A stretch of 5,717 bases of DNA from an uncultured Eubacteriales bacterium (lineage in GTDB: Bacteria > Bacillota > Clostridia > Christensenellales > Borkfalkiaceae). Numbering within the stretch: the first letter of the stretch is position 1; every line of letters starts with the position of its first letter. A model generated the notes under the pieces. The model saw only the letters and a list, made by a program, of their open reading frames with translations. It had not been told where the DNA came from and made no database searches. This document shows, piece after piece, positions 1-4,201 of the stretch. A program made the translations under genes and the position numbers. The stretch is taken from NCBI GenBank assembly GCA_949745625.1, contig CATJZR010000029.1:1-5717 (forward strand), in the 5' to 3' direction.

Positions 1-188
1 AAATTGCGGGAAGCGAAAGCTATCACGACGGTTCCATTCCCCTTCAGACGTTGCGCGCGGACATAGATTACGGCTTTGCCGAGGCGCACACCACATTCGG
101 TGTACTCGGTATCAAGTGCTGGATTTATAAGGGCGAAATCCTTACCGGCAACAAAAAGCTGTTAATCTCGGAGGGAGGCGAAGAATAA
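1..188 (+). CDS. rpsC: 30S ribosomal protein S3, C-terminal fragment (5' end outside window)
   Basis: The frame starting at base 3 reads 61 codons to a TAA at 186-188. It contains the S3 C-terminal signature: PLQTLRADIDYGFAEAHTTF, then GIKCWIYKGEIL, matching the family pattern TLRADIDY..AEA.TTYG..G.K.WI.KGE. S3 sits on the head of the small subunit at the mRNA entry channel and contributes to mRNA helicase activity and head assembly. The first two domains, including the KH RNA-binding domain, lie upstream of the window. The usual ARTE/ARSE just before this region reads AGSE here, so an arginine has become glycine. The C-terminal tail is short and ends GGEE. The stop is followed after 2 nt by rplP, which matches the standard S10-operon order. 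Identification is very secure; the partial state is due only to the window edge. Confidence 0.97.
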   Translation, partial: IAGSESYHDGSIPLQTLRADIDYGFAEAHTTFGVLGIKCWIYKGEILTGNKKLLISEGGEE

Positions 189-190
189 TC

Positions 191-622
191 ATGTTAATTC
201 CTAAGAGAGTAAAGAGAAGAAGACAGCACAGAGGCAGAATGAAGGGCACCGCTCAGAAAGGCAACAAGATAGCGTACGGCGAGTACGGTCTCGTTTCCGA
301 AGAGTGCGCCTGGATAACCTCCAACCAGATAGAGGCTGCGCGTATCGCTATGACGAGATTTATCAAACGTGGCGGCAAGGTCTGGATAGATATATTCCCC
401 CACAAGCCCATCACCAAAAAACCCGCGGAAACGCGTATGGGTTCCGGTAAAGGCTCGGTCGAATATTGGGTTGCGGTCGTTAAACCCGGCAGAGTTATGT
501 TCGAGATGGCGGGCGTTCCCGAGGATATTGCAAGGGAAGCAATGCGCCTTGCAAGTCACAAGCTCCCCGTTAAGTGTAAGTTTGTGAAGAAAGAAAACGA
601 GGTGGAAGCTAATGAAGGCTAA
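191..622 (+). CDS. rplP: 50S ribosomal protein L16
   Basis: This encodes 143 aa, slightly longer than the 136-144 aa typical of the family. L16 binds 23S rRNA near the A-site tRNA elbow and the central protuberance and is a late, function-critical assembly protein. The start MLIPKRVKRRRQHRGR is the classical L16 N-terminus and fixes the start codon. A GGAGGGAGG purine tract at 170-178 lies 12 nt upstream, inside the end of rpsC. The conserved RMGSGKGSVEYWVAVVKPGR block is at residues 82-101. Arg82 corresponds to the arginine that is hydroxylated in some proteobacteria; whether it is modified here is unknown. The last 13 residues are a charged, slightly extended tail. The gene's final 11 nt overlap rpmC. 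Assignment is certain. Confidence 0.98.
   Translation: MLIPKRVKRRRQHRGRMKGTAQKGNKIAYGEYGLVSEECAWITSNQIEAARIAMTRFIKRGGKVWIDIFPHKPITKKPAETRMGSGKGSVEYWVAVVKPGRVMFEMAGVPEDIAREAMRLASHKLPVKCKFVKKENEVEANEG
599..605 (+). promoter_or_regulatory. Shine-Dalgarno sequence for rpmC inside rplP
   Basis: GAGGTGG lies 6 nt upstream of the rpmC ATG at 612 and inside the last codons of rplP. It supports the rpmC start despite the 11-nt overlap. A ribosome finishing rplP would terminate a few bases past this start, which suggests translational coupling. Confidence 0.7.
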
Positions 623-806
623 GGAAATAGTTAATTTAAGCGACGAAGAACTCGAAGCAAAGCTCAAAGAGCTTAAAAGCGAGCTTTTCAATCTTCGCTT
701 CCGTCAGGCGGGCAGGCAGCTCGATAACCCCATGTCGATAAACCTTATTAAAAAGGATATCGCGCGCGTGAACACGGTTATCCGTGCAAGGCAGTTGAAG
801 GCGTAA
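612..806 (+). CDS. rpmC: 50S ribosomal protein L29
   Basis: The 64-aa product has the normal L29 length. L29 is a small two-helix protein at the polypeptide exit of the large subunit. Beside L23, it forms part of the docking platform for trigger factor and signal recognition particle. The sequence opens MKAKEIVNLSDEELEAKLKE, continues ELFNLRFRQAGRQLDNP (residues about 25-41), and ends with the IKKDIARVNTVIRARQ helix. These are standard L29 blocks. The common ATGQL turn reads AGRQL without a length change. The ATG lies inside the end of rplP in another frame. The TAA at 804-806 begins the SD of rpsQ. Identification is secure. Confidence 0.97.
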   Translation: MKAKEIVNLSDEELEAKLKELKSELFNLRFRQAGRQLDNPMSINLIKKDIARVNTVIRARQLKA

Positions 807-817
807 GGAGGCACACG

Positions 818-1075
818 ATGGAAGAGAGAAATCTTCGTAAAGAGAGAGTGGGACTGGTAGTATCCGACAAAATGGACAAGACGGTTATCGTAGCCGTTAC
901 CGAAAAAGTAAAGCACCCGCTCTATAAAAAGACGATAACGAAAACGACCCGCTTCAAGGCGCACGATGAAAACAACGAGTGCGGCGAGGGTGACAAGGTA
1001 AGAATTGTCGAAACGCGTAAACTGTCCAAGGACAAGAACTGGCGCGTTGCCGAGATAATCGAAAAAGCTAAATAA
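818..1075 (+). CDS. rpsQ: 30S ribosomal protein S17
   Basis: This encodes 85 aa, normal for S17, a single OB-fold protein. It binds 16S rRNA early in assembly and stabilises the lower body of the 30S subunit. Visible blocks are VGLVVSDKMDKTVIVAV (residues 11-27), KHPLYKKTI (32-40), the HDENNECGEGD turn (49-59), ETRKLSK (65-71) and W75 in NWRVAEII. The start is fixed by AAGGAGG at 805-811, 6 nt before the ATG and overlapping the rpmC stop. In the standard order rplN would follow almost at once. Here a 383-nt non-coding stretch follows instead. No clear intrinsic terminator with a T-run is seen after the stop, so read-through into rplN remains plausible. Confidence 0.97.
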   Translation: MEERNLRKERVGLVVSDKMDKTVIVAVTEKVKHPLYKKTITKTTRFKAHDENNECGEGDKVRIVETRKLSKDKNWRVAEIIEKAK

Positions 1076-1082
1076 GCCGACT

Positions 1083-1202
1083 TCGTATATACGGCGCAAT
1101 TCGTCGTTGTGCTTGCGTTTTGTCCGGGTCATTTACGTCCGTGTAAACTCCCCGTCGCAAAGCCGCGCACGCCTCGACTTGCTTGTATCTTCAAAGTCGC
1201 AG
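1083..1202 (+). repeat. Dispersed structured repeat, copy A
   Basis: A hand alignment of 1095-1182 with 4039-4125 gives about 69 identical positions in 88 columns, with one gap, which is far above chance. The copies share TCGTTGTGCTT (1104-1114 and 4048-4058) and TCGCAAA (1155-1161 and 4098-4104). An outer arm GCAATTCG (1096-1103) pairs with CGACTTGC (1175-1182) with one mismatch. An inner hairpin has stem TTTAC/GTAAA (1132-1136 and 1143-1147) with a 6-nt loop. Outside it, CGGG (1125-1128) pairs with CCCG (1151-1154). The left part, TCGTATAT at 1084-1091, recurs at the start of copy B. The right end is uncertain; AAGTCGCAG (1194-1202) matches AAGTTGCAG in copy C. Confidence 0.75.
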
Positions 1203-1224
1203 ACAGTAGTAATGTTAAAGTTAT

Positions 1225-1288
1225 GATTGTTTCTACGGTTTAAAGTAGAGCGGGGCTCTCCCCTCGCTTATGTAAACCGAGGACAATC
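1225..1288 (+). other. Long imperfect hairpin between repeat copies A and B
   Basis: GATTGT (1225-1230) pairs with ACAATC (1283-1288), and CGGTTTA (1236-1242) pairs with TAAACCG (1273-1279). Inside these, TA-AGCG-GGG (1246-1255, bulged G1248) pairs with CCC-CGCT-TA (1261-1270, bulged T1264) around a 5-nt loop. Counting TCT/AGG between the two outer stems, with one G-T wobble, about 25 pairs form. A second, mutually exclusive perfect hairpin GAGGA-CAA-TCCTC lies at 1279-1291. No T-run follows, so it does not look like an intrinsic terminator. It may be an RNA structure upstream of rplN or part of a mobile-like palindromic element; the sequence alone does not decide. Confidence 0.6.
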
Positions 1289-1304
1289 CTCTGCAAAATG
1301 TTAA

Positions 1305-1437
1305 GTCGTATATGCTTCACATAGCGGTGTTGCGTTTACGCTTTTACCCGGTAATTTACCTCTGTGTAAACCCCTTGTAAAATGCGCACGCGCCTTGCCT
1401 TGTTTGCATCTCTGACTTAACGGCAAGTTGTAAGTTT
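1305..1437 (+). repeat. Dispersed structured repeat, copy B (more diverged)
   Basis: This copy shares TCGTATAT (1306-1313) with copy A, TACCTCTGTGTA (1357-1368) exactly with copy C (4078-4089), and GTGTAAAC with copy A. It then follows copy C through CTGAC and CAAGTTG (1425-1430 region) towards its end. Its 5' arm is poorly conserved. The central hairpin is retained as TTTAC (1355-1359) with GTAAA (1366-1370) and the 6-nt loop CTCTGT. Copy B ends only about 20 nt before rplN, so its right edge lies next to the rplN ribosome-binding site. Spacing and order suggest A and B are two separate insertions or an old duplication of one element. Boundaries are estimated by eye. Confidence 0.65.
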
Positions 1438-1458
1438 CAAATTTAAAGGAGTAAATTT

Positions 1459-1827
1459 ATGATACAACCTCAGACGAGGCTCAAGGCTGCGGACAACAGC
1501 GGCGCGAAAGAGCTTATGTGTATAAAGGTGCTCGGCGGTTCGTTTAGAAAGACCGCTAACATAGGCGACGTTATCGTATGTTCGGTCAAAACCGCCAACC
1601 CCGGCGGCGCCGTTAAAAAAGGCGAAGTTGTCAAAGCGGTAATAGTTCGCACGGCGAAGGGCATCAGGCGCGAAGACGGCACGTACATCAGATTCGATGA
1701 AAACGCCGCAGTAATAATCGGAAACAATCAGGAGCCGCGCGGAACGCGTATCTTCGGACCGATTGCAAGAGAATTGAGAGAAAAGAACTATATGAAAATA
1801 GTCTCTCTCGCACCGGAAGTTCTGTAA
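1459..1827 (+). CDS. rplN: 50S ribosomal protein L14
   Basis: The 122-aa product has exactly the canonical bacterial length. L14 is a beta-barrel protein at the subunit interface of 50S. It forms bridges to 16S rRNA and is the docking site of the silencing factor RsfS. Conserved blocks seen are DNSGA (residues 12-16), KKGEVVKAVIVRT (53-65), EDGTYIRFDENAAVII (72-87) and RGTRIFGPIARELR (94-107). The MIQPQTRLK start is canonical and has AAAGGAG 7 nt upstream. It is the first gene after the 383-nt gap and leads the L14-L6 block. If the gap uncouples transcription, rplN would be the first gene of a separate unit, but no promoter is obvious. Identification is certain. Confidence 0.98.
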   Translation: MIQPQTRLKAADNSGAKELMCIKVLGGSFRKTANIGDVIVCSVKTANPGGAVKKGEVVKAVIVRTAKGIRREDGTYIRFDENAAVIIGNNQEPRGTRIFGPIARELREKNYMKIVSLAPEVL

Positions 1828-1843
1828 GACAAGGAGAAAAGCT

Positions 1844-2275
1844 ATGAACGTAAAATTGAATGATAATGTAGTGGTTATCACCGGTAAGTATGCGGGCAAG
1901 CAGGGCAAGGTAGTTGCAACTTCTCCCAAAAACGGAACGGTAGTGGTCGAGGGCGTGAATATTCACAAAAAGTCCCAGAAGGCAAGAAAGGCGAACGACG
2001 TTTCCAAAATCGTGGAAATGGAAGCTCCCATAGACGTTTCTAACGTAATGGTCGTCTGCTCCTCCTGCGATAAGGCAATCCGCGTTAAGTATAATATCGA
2101 GGGTGAAACCAAACACAGGGTTTGCCCCAAATGCGGAGCGGTTCTTGACAAGGCGTACACGGGCAAAACCGCAAAGAACGCCAAGAAAGAAGAACCCAAG
2201 AAGCGCGTAAGAAAGCGTGCAAAGAAAGATGAAACTGTCGGAACCGAGCCTCAGGGCGAGGATAAGGCAGAGTAA
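1844..2275 (+). CDS. rplX: 50S ribosomal protein L24 with zinc-ribbon cysteines and extended tail
   Basis: The 143-aa product is about 40 aa longer than the usual 100-106 aa. L24 is an assembly initiator that binds 23S rRNA domain I near the exit tunnel. The KOW-type N-terminal barrel is visible at residues about 5-35 (NDNVVVITGKYAGKQGKV), followed by VEGVNIHKK and the EAPIDVSNVMVVC block. Four cysteines in two CxxC pairs (C72, C75, C94, C97) suggest a zinc ribbon; such cysteines are common in Bacillota L24. From about residue 104 there is a tail rich in Lys/Arg (NAKKEEPKKRVRKRAKKDE) and then acidic (QGEDKAE). It looks disordered. The start is supported by AAGGAG at 1831-1836, 7 nt upstream. 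The tail ends cleanly at a TAA that also starts the rplE SD. Confidence 0.96.
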   Translation: MNVKLNDNVVVITGKYAGKQGKVVATSPKNGTVVVEGVNIHKKSQKARKANDVSKIVEMEAPIDVSNVMVVCSSCDKAIRVKYNIEGETKHRVCPKCGAVLDKAYTGKTAKNAKKEEPKKRVRKRAKKDETVGTEPQGEDKAE

Positions 2276-2286
2276 GGAGGGGTAAT

Positions 2287-2850
2287 ATGGCTAAGGCTAA
2301 GAAAGAATACAAATCGAGAGTTTTGGAAAGCTACGACAACGAAGTCGTCCCCGCCCTCACTAAAAAATTCGGATACAAGAACCCGATGCAGGTTCCCAAG
2401 CTTGTAAAAATAGTTATCAGCTCGGGTTTAGGCGATATTAAGGACAATGCAAAGTCCATTCAGATGGCTCAGAACGAGCTTAAAATCATATCCGGTCAGC
2501 AGCCCGTTTTGTGTAAGGCCAAAAAGTCGGTCGCAAACTTCAAGGTGCGCGAGGGTATGACTATCGGACTTAAAGTTACCCTCCGCGGCAAAATGATGTA
2601 CGATTTCTACGACAAGTTCGTATCGATTGCACTTCCCCGCGTGCGCGACTTCCGCGGCGTTCCCGCAGACAGCTTCGACGGCAAGGGCAACTACTGCATG
2701 GGCTTAAAGGAACAACTTGTCTTCCCCGAAATTCAGTACGACCAGGTCGAGAAGATAAGAGGTATGGACATCTGCTTCGTAACAACCGCTAAAACGGATG
2801 AAGAAGCCAGAGAGCTTTTAAGGGCAATGGGTATGCCCTTCAAGAAGTAA
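2287..2850 (+). CDS. rplE: 50S ribosomal protein L5
   Basis: This encodes 187 aa, a few more than the usual 178-180, the excess being a lysine-rich N-terminus (MAKAKKEYK). L5 binds 5S rRNA with L18, joins it to the central protuberance and touches P-site tRNA. Family blocks are VPKLVKIVISSGLGD (residues 36-50), SGQQPVLCKAKKSVANFKVR (69-88), LPRVRDFRGV (116-125), GNYCMGLKEQLVFPEI (134-149) and GMDICFVTTAKTDEEAR (159-175). The usual asparagine in VVNMGLGD-type strands is serine here (VISSGLGD). The start is set by TAAGGAGG at 2273-2280, 6 nt before the ATG and containing the rplX stop. The gene is intact and conventional. Confidence 0.97.
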   Translation: MAKAKKEYKSRVLESYDNEVVPALTKKFGYKNPMQVPKLVKIVISSGLGDIKDNAKSIQMAQNELKIISGQQPVLCKAKKSVANFKVREGMTIGLKVTLRGKMMYDFYDKFVSIALPRVRDFRGVPADSFDGKGNYCMGLKEQLVFPEIQYDQVEKIRGMDICFVTTAKTDEEARELLRAMGMPFKK

Positions 2851-2862
2851 GGAGAACGGATT

Positions 2863-3048
2863 ATGGCAAAGAAAGCAATGATAAACAAACAGCAGAAACC
2901 TGCTAAATACTCTACGAGAGCTTACACGAGATGTTCCATCTGCGGAAGACCTCACGCAGTTCTCAGAAAGTACGGAGTTTGCCGTATCTGTTTCAGAAAC
3001 CTTGCTTACAAGGGACAAATTCCCGGCGTCAAGAAATCAAGTTGGTAA
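2863..3048 (+). CDS. rpsN: 30S ribosomal protein S14, zinc-binding type Z
   Basis: The 61-aa product is the short zinc-binding form, rather than the roughly 90-100-aa cysteine-less form. S14 is a late-binding protein in the head of 30S, near S3 and S19. The zinc knuckle is complete: C24-x2-C27 and C40-x2-C43, within RCSICGRPHAVLRKYGVCRI. The C-terminus IPGVKKSSW is diagnostic of type Z. The N-terminus has lysine-glutamine insertions (MINKQQKPAK) relative to the common MAKKSMI-type start. The TAA of rplE is part of TAAGGAG (2848-2854), 8 nt before the ATG. Type Z in the main operon is usual in Bacillota and Actinomycetota; organisms with a second zinc-free copy keep it elsewhere, which this window cannot show. 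Confidence 0.97.
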   Translation: MAKKAMINKQQKPAKYSTRAYTRCSICGRPHAVLRKYGVCRICFRNLAYKGQIPGVKKSSW

Positions 3049-3050
3049 GA

Positions 3051-3055
3051 GAGGG
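3051..3055 (+). promoter_or_regulatory. Shine-Dalgarno sequence deciding the rpsH start
   Basis: GAGGG lies 6 nt before the ATG at 3062. It is weaker than the AGGAGG-type sites of neighbouring genes. It selects 3062 over the upstream in-frame ATG at 3002, which lies inside rpsN and would add 20 residues foreign to S8. Confidence 0.65.
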
Positions 3056-3061
3056 ATAGTT

Positions 3062-3454
3062 ATGACAGACCCTATAGCAGATATGCTCACTCGCATCAGA
3101 AATGCGATTATGGTAAATAAAGACACGGTTGAGGTTCCCTCATCCAATATGAAGAAGGCTATTGCGAACATTTTGCTTGACGAAGGCTACGTTTCCGACG
3201 TTAAGCTCGTTGAGGACGGCTATAACGGCAAGCTCGTTATCACCCTCAAATATGCAGGCAAAAACCGTTCGGTTATAAACGGACTTAAAAGAATTTCCAA
3301 GCCCGGTCTGAGAAGTTACTCGGACGTAGAGAATATGCCGAGAGTACTCGACGGACTCGGAATCGCAATCCTTTCGACTAACAAAGGTATAATGACGGAT
3401 AGGAAAGCAAAAGCTGCCAACGTCGGCGGCGAAGTGCTTTGCTATGTCTGGTAA
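3062..3454 (+). CDS. rpsH: 30S ribosomal protein S8
   Basis: From ATG 3062 the product is 130 aa, exactly the family norm, and begins MTDPIADMLTRIRNA, the canonical S8 start. S8 is a primary 16S rRNA-binding protein of the central domain; in E. coli it also represses the spc operon by binding its mRNA. Seen here are the N-terminal alpha-beta domain (residues 1-65), SVINGLKRISKPGLRSY (70-86), and the C-terminal RNA-binding region GLGIAILSTNKGIMTD (98-113), ending GGEVLCYVW. The usual STSKG loop is STNKG (N107). An open frame extends upstream to 3002 but overlaps rpsN and lacks S8 similarity there. No S8-binding mRNA site could be recognised by eye in this operon. Confidence 0.97.
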   Translation: MTDPIADMLTRIRNAIMVNKDTVEVPSSNMKKAIANILLDEGYVSDVKLVEDGYNGKLVITLKYAGKNRSVINGLKRISKPGLRSYSDVENMPRVLDGLGIAILSTNKGIMTDRKAKAANVGGEVLCYVW

Positions 3455-3468
3455 GGAGGTAATTTAGT

Positions 3469-4017
3469 ATGTCGAGAATAGGTAAATTACCCGTAGTAAT
3501 CCCCGCGGGCGTAACCGTAACCTTCGAAAACGGTTTAATAACGGTTAAGGGCGCGAAGGGCACGCTTACGCAGCAAGTCGTCGGCGGAATAGATATTAAG
3601 GTCGAGGGCGCCGAGGCTCACGTCGTAAAGACTGGCACTGCAGCAGGAGACGAGGCGAAGCACGGACTTTACCGCGCGCTGCTTCACAACATGGTTGTCG
3701 GAGTAACCGACGGTTATAAAAAGACGCTTAAAGTAAACGGCGTCGGCTGGAAGGTTGCAAAGCAGGGCAGCAAGGTAGTTCTCAACGTAGGTTTCTCGCA
3801 CCCCGTAGAGGTTGTCGAAACCGAGGGCGTCAAGCTTGAATGTCCCAGTCAGACCGAAATAGTCGTCAGCGGTATCGATAAGACTAAGGTCGGACAGGTG
3901 GCCGCAAACATCCGCAAAATCAGAGTTCCCGAACCCTACCATGGTTACGGAATCGCTTACAGCGACGAAGTTATCGAGAGGAAGGAAGGTAAGACGGGAG
4001 GCAAAGGCAAGAAATAA
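3469..4017 (+). CDS. rplF: 50S ribosomal protein L6
   Basis: This encodes 182 aa, within the usual 176-185. L6 has two similar domains and sits near the sarcin-ricin loop, supporting the factor-binding centre. It starts with the canonical MSRIGKLPVVIPAGV, preceded by TAAGGAGGT (3452-3460), a near-perfect anti-SD match containing the rpsH stop. GLYRALLHNMVVGVTDGY (residues 66-83) and GVGWKV (91-96) are family blocks. The C-terminal signature, usually PEPYKGKGIRY, reads PEPYHGYGIAY (154-164). Three basic residues are thus replaced by His, Tyr and Ala, while RKEGKTGGK is kept (171-179). The final GGKGKK is a short basic tail. The next gene normally follows at once, but a 184-nt repeat-bearing gap intervenes. 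Confidence 0.97.
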   Translation: MSRIGKLPVVIPAGVTVTFENGLITVKGAKGTLTQQVVGGIDIKVEGAEAHVVKTGTAAGDEAKHGLYRALLHNMVVGVTDGYKKTLKVNGVGWKVAKQGSKVVLNVGFSHPVEVVETEGVKLECPSQTEIVVSGIDKTKVGQVAANIRKIRVPEPYHGYGIAYSDEVIERKEGKTGGKGKK

Positions 4018-4020
4018 AAT

Positions 4021-4171
4021 CCGGCTTGCCATTCATCACGCAATACATCGTTGTGCTTAAGTTTTGTTCGGGTTACGTACCTCTGTGTACGCGCCCCTCG
4101 CAAATCCGCGTACTCCTTGTCTTGCGCGCGACTGACAACACAAGTTGCAGTTTGACGATTTGGCAATCCCG
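4021..4171 (+). repeat. Dispersed structured repeat, copy C, with imperfect terminal inverted repeats
   Basis: This copy fills most of the 184-nt gap between rplF and rplR. The ends are inverted: CCGGCTTGCCA (4021-4031) against TGGCAATCCCG (4161-4171) pairs at 9 of 11 positions, and complementarity continues inward for about 7 more with one gap. Further in, GCAATACA (4040-4047) pairs with TGTCTTGC (4118-4125) with one mismatch. GGG (4070-4072) can pair with CCC (4095-4097). CGTAC (4076-4080) pairs with GTACG (4087-4091) around CTCTGT. It is about 78 percent identical to copy A across the core. Small size, end symmetry and lack of coding suggest a MITE-like or palindromic repetitive element, but no target-site duplication is clear. 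Confidence 0.75.
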
Positions 4172-4186
4172 ATAAATTTTGCCTTA

Positions 4187-4193
4187 TAAGGAG
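4187..4193 (+). promoter_or_regulatory. Shine-Dalgarno sequence for rplR
   Basis: TAAGGAG lies 8 nt before ATG 4202 and supports that start over the in-frame ATG at 4211, which would be 17 nt away. It has the same TAAGGAG form seen at five gene junctions where TAA is the upstream stop, yet here no gene ends. This may be a relic of a once contiguous junction, or chance. Confidence 0.65.
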
Positions 4194-4201
4194 AATTTAT
4201 T

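Larger units (their letters stand above)
1076..1458 (+). other. 383-nt non-coding gap splitting the cluster between rpsQ and rplN
   Basis: No plausible gene is present on either strand. The gap consists of repeat copy A (about 1083-1202), a long imperfect hairpin (1225-1288), repeat copy B (about 1305-1437) and the rplN SD AAAGGAG at 1445-1451. The SD lies 7 nt before the ATG. I found no convincing sigma-A promoter: TATGAT at 1222-1227 lacks a matching -35 at 16-18 nt. Neither of the stable hairpins is followed by a T-run on the + strand. The other junctions in this cluster are mostly 2-16 nt, so this gap is out of character. Confidence 0.85.

Noticed and set aside
704..1132. Reverse-strand open frame of 142 codons under rpsQ and repeat copy A
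   Set aside because: It overlaps rpmC and rpsQ almost entirely, has no recognisable domain or upstream ribosome site, and its only resemblance to another frame comes from the shared repeat.
1222..1227. TATGAT as a -10 box for an rplN promoter
   Set aside because: No -35-like hexamer lies 16-18 nt upstream and there is no extended -10 TG. The bases also form part of the long hairpin edge.
1236..1291. Intrinsic terminator after rpsQ
   Set aside because: The hairpins are stable, but no run of T follows on the + strand, and termination here would cut off essential downstream genes.
1083..1437. CRISPR array made of copies A and B
   Set aside because: The units are over 100 nt, strongly diverged and not separated by regular spacers.
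2276..2330. E. coli-like S8 autoregulatory mRNA site near the rplX-rplE junction
   Set aside because: The junction is only 11 nt and mostly SD. I could not draw the bulged S8-binding helix from this sequence with confidence.
3002..3061. Upstream ATG for rpsH giving a 150-aa protein
   Set aside because: The added 20 residues lie inside rpsN and do not resemble S8. ATG 3062 gives the canonical MTDPIADMLTRIRN start and the standard 130-aa length.
4152..4178. Possible promoter TTGACG with TAAATT before rplR
   Set aside because: The spacing is only 15 nt and the -10 match is weak. It lies inside the repeat end, so chance or repeat composition explains it as well.
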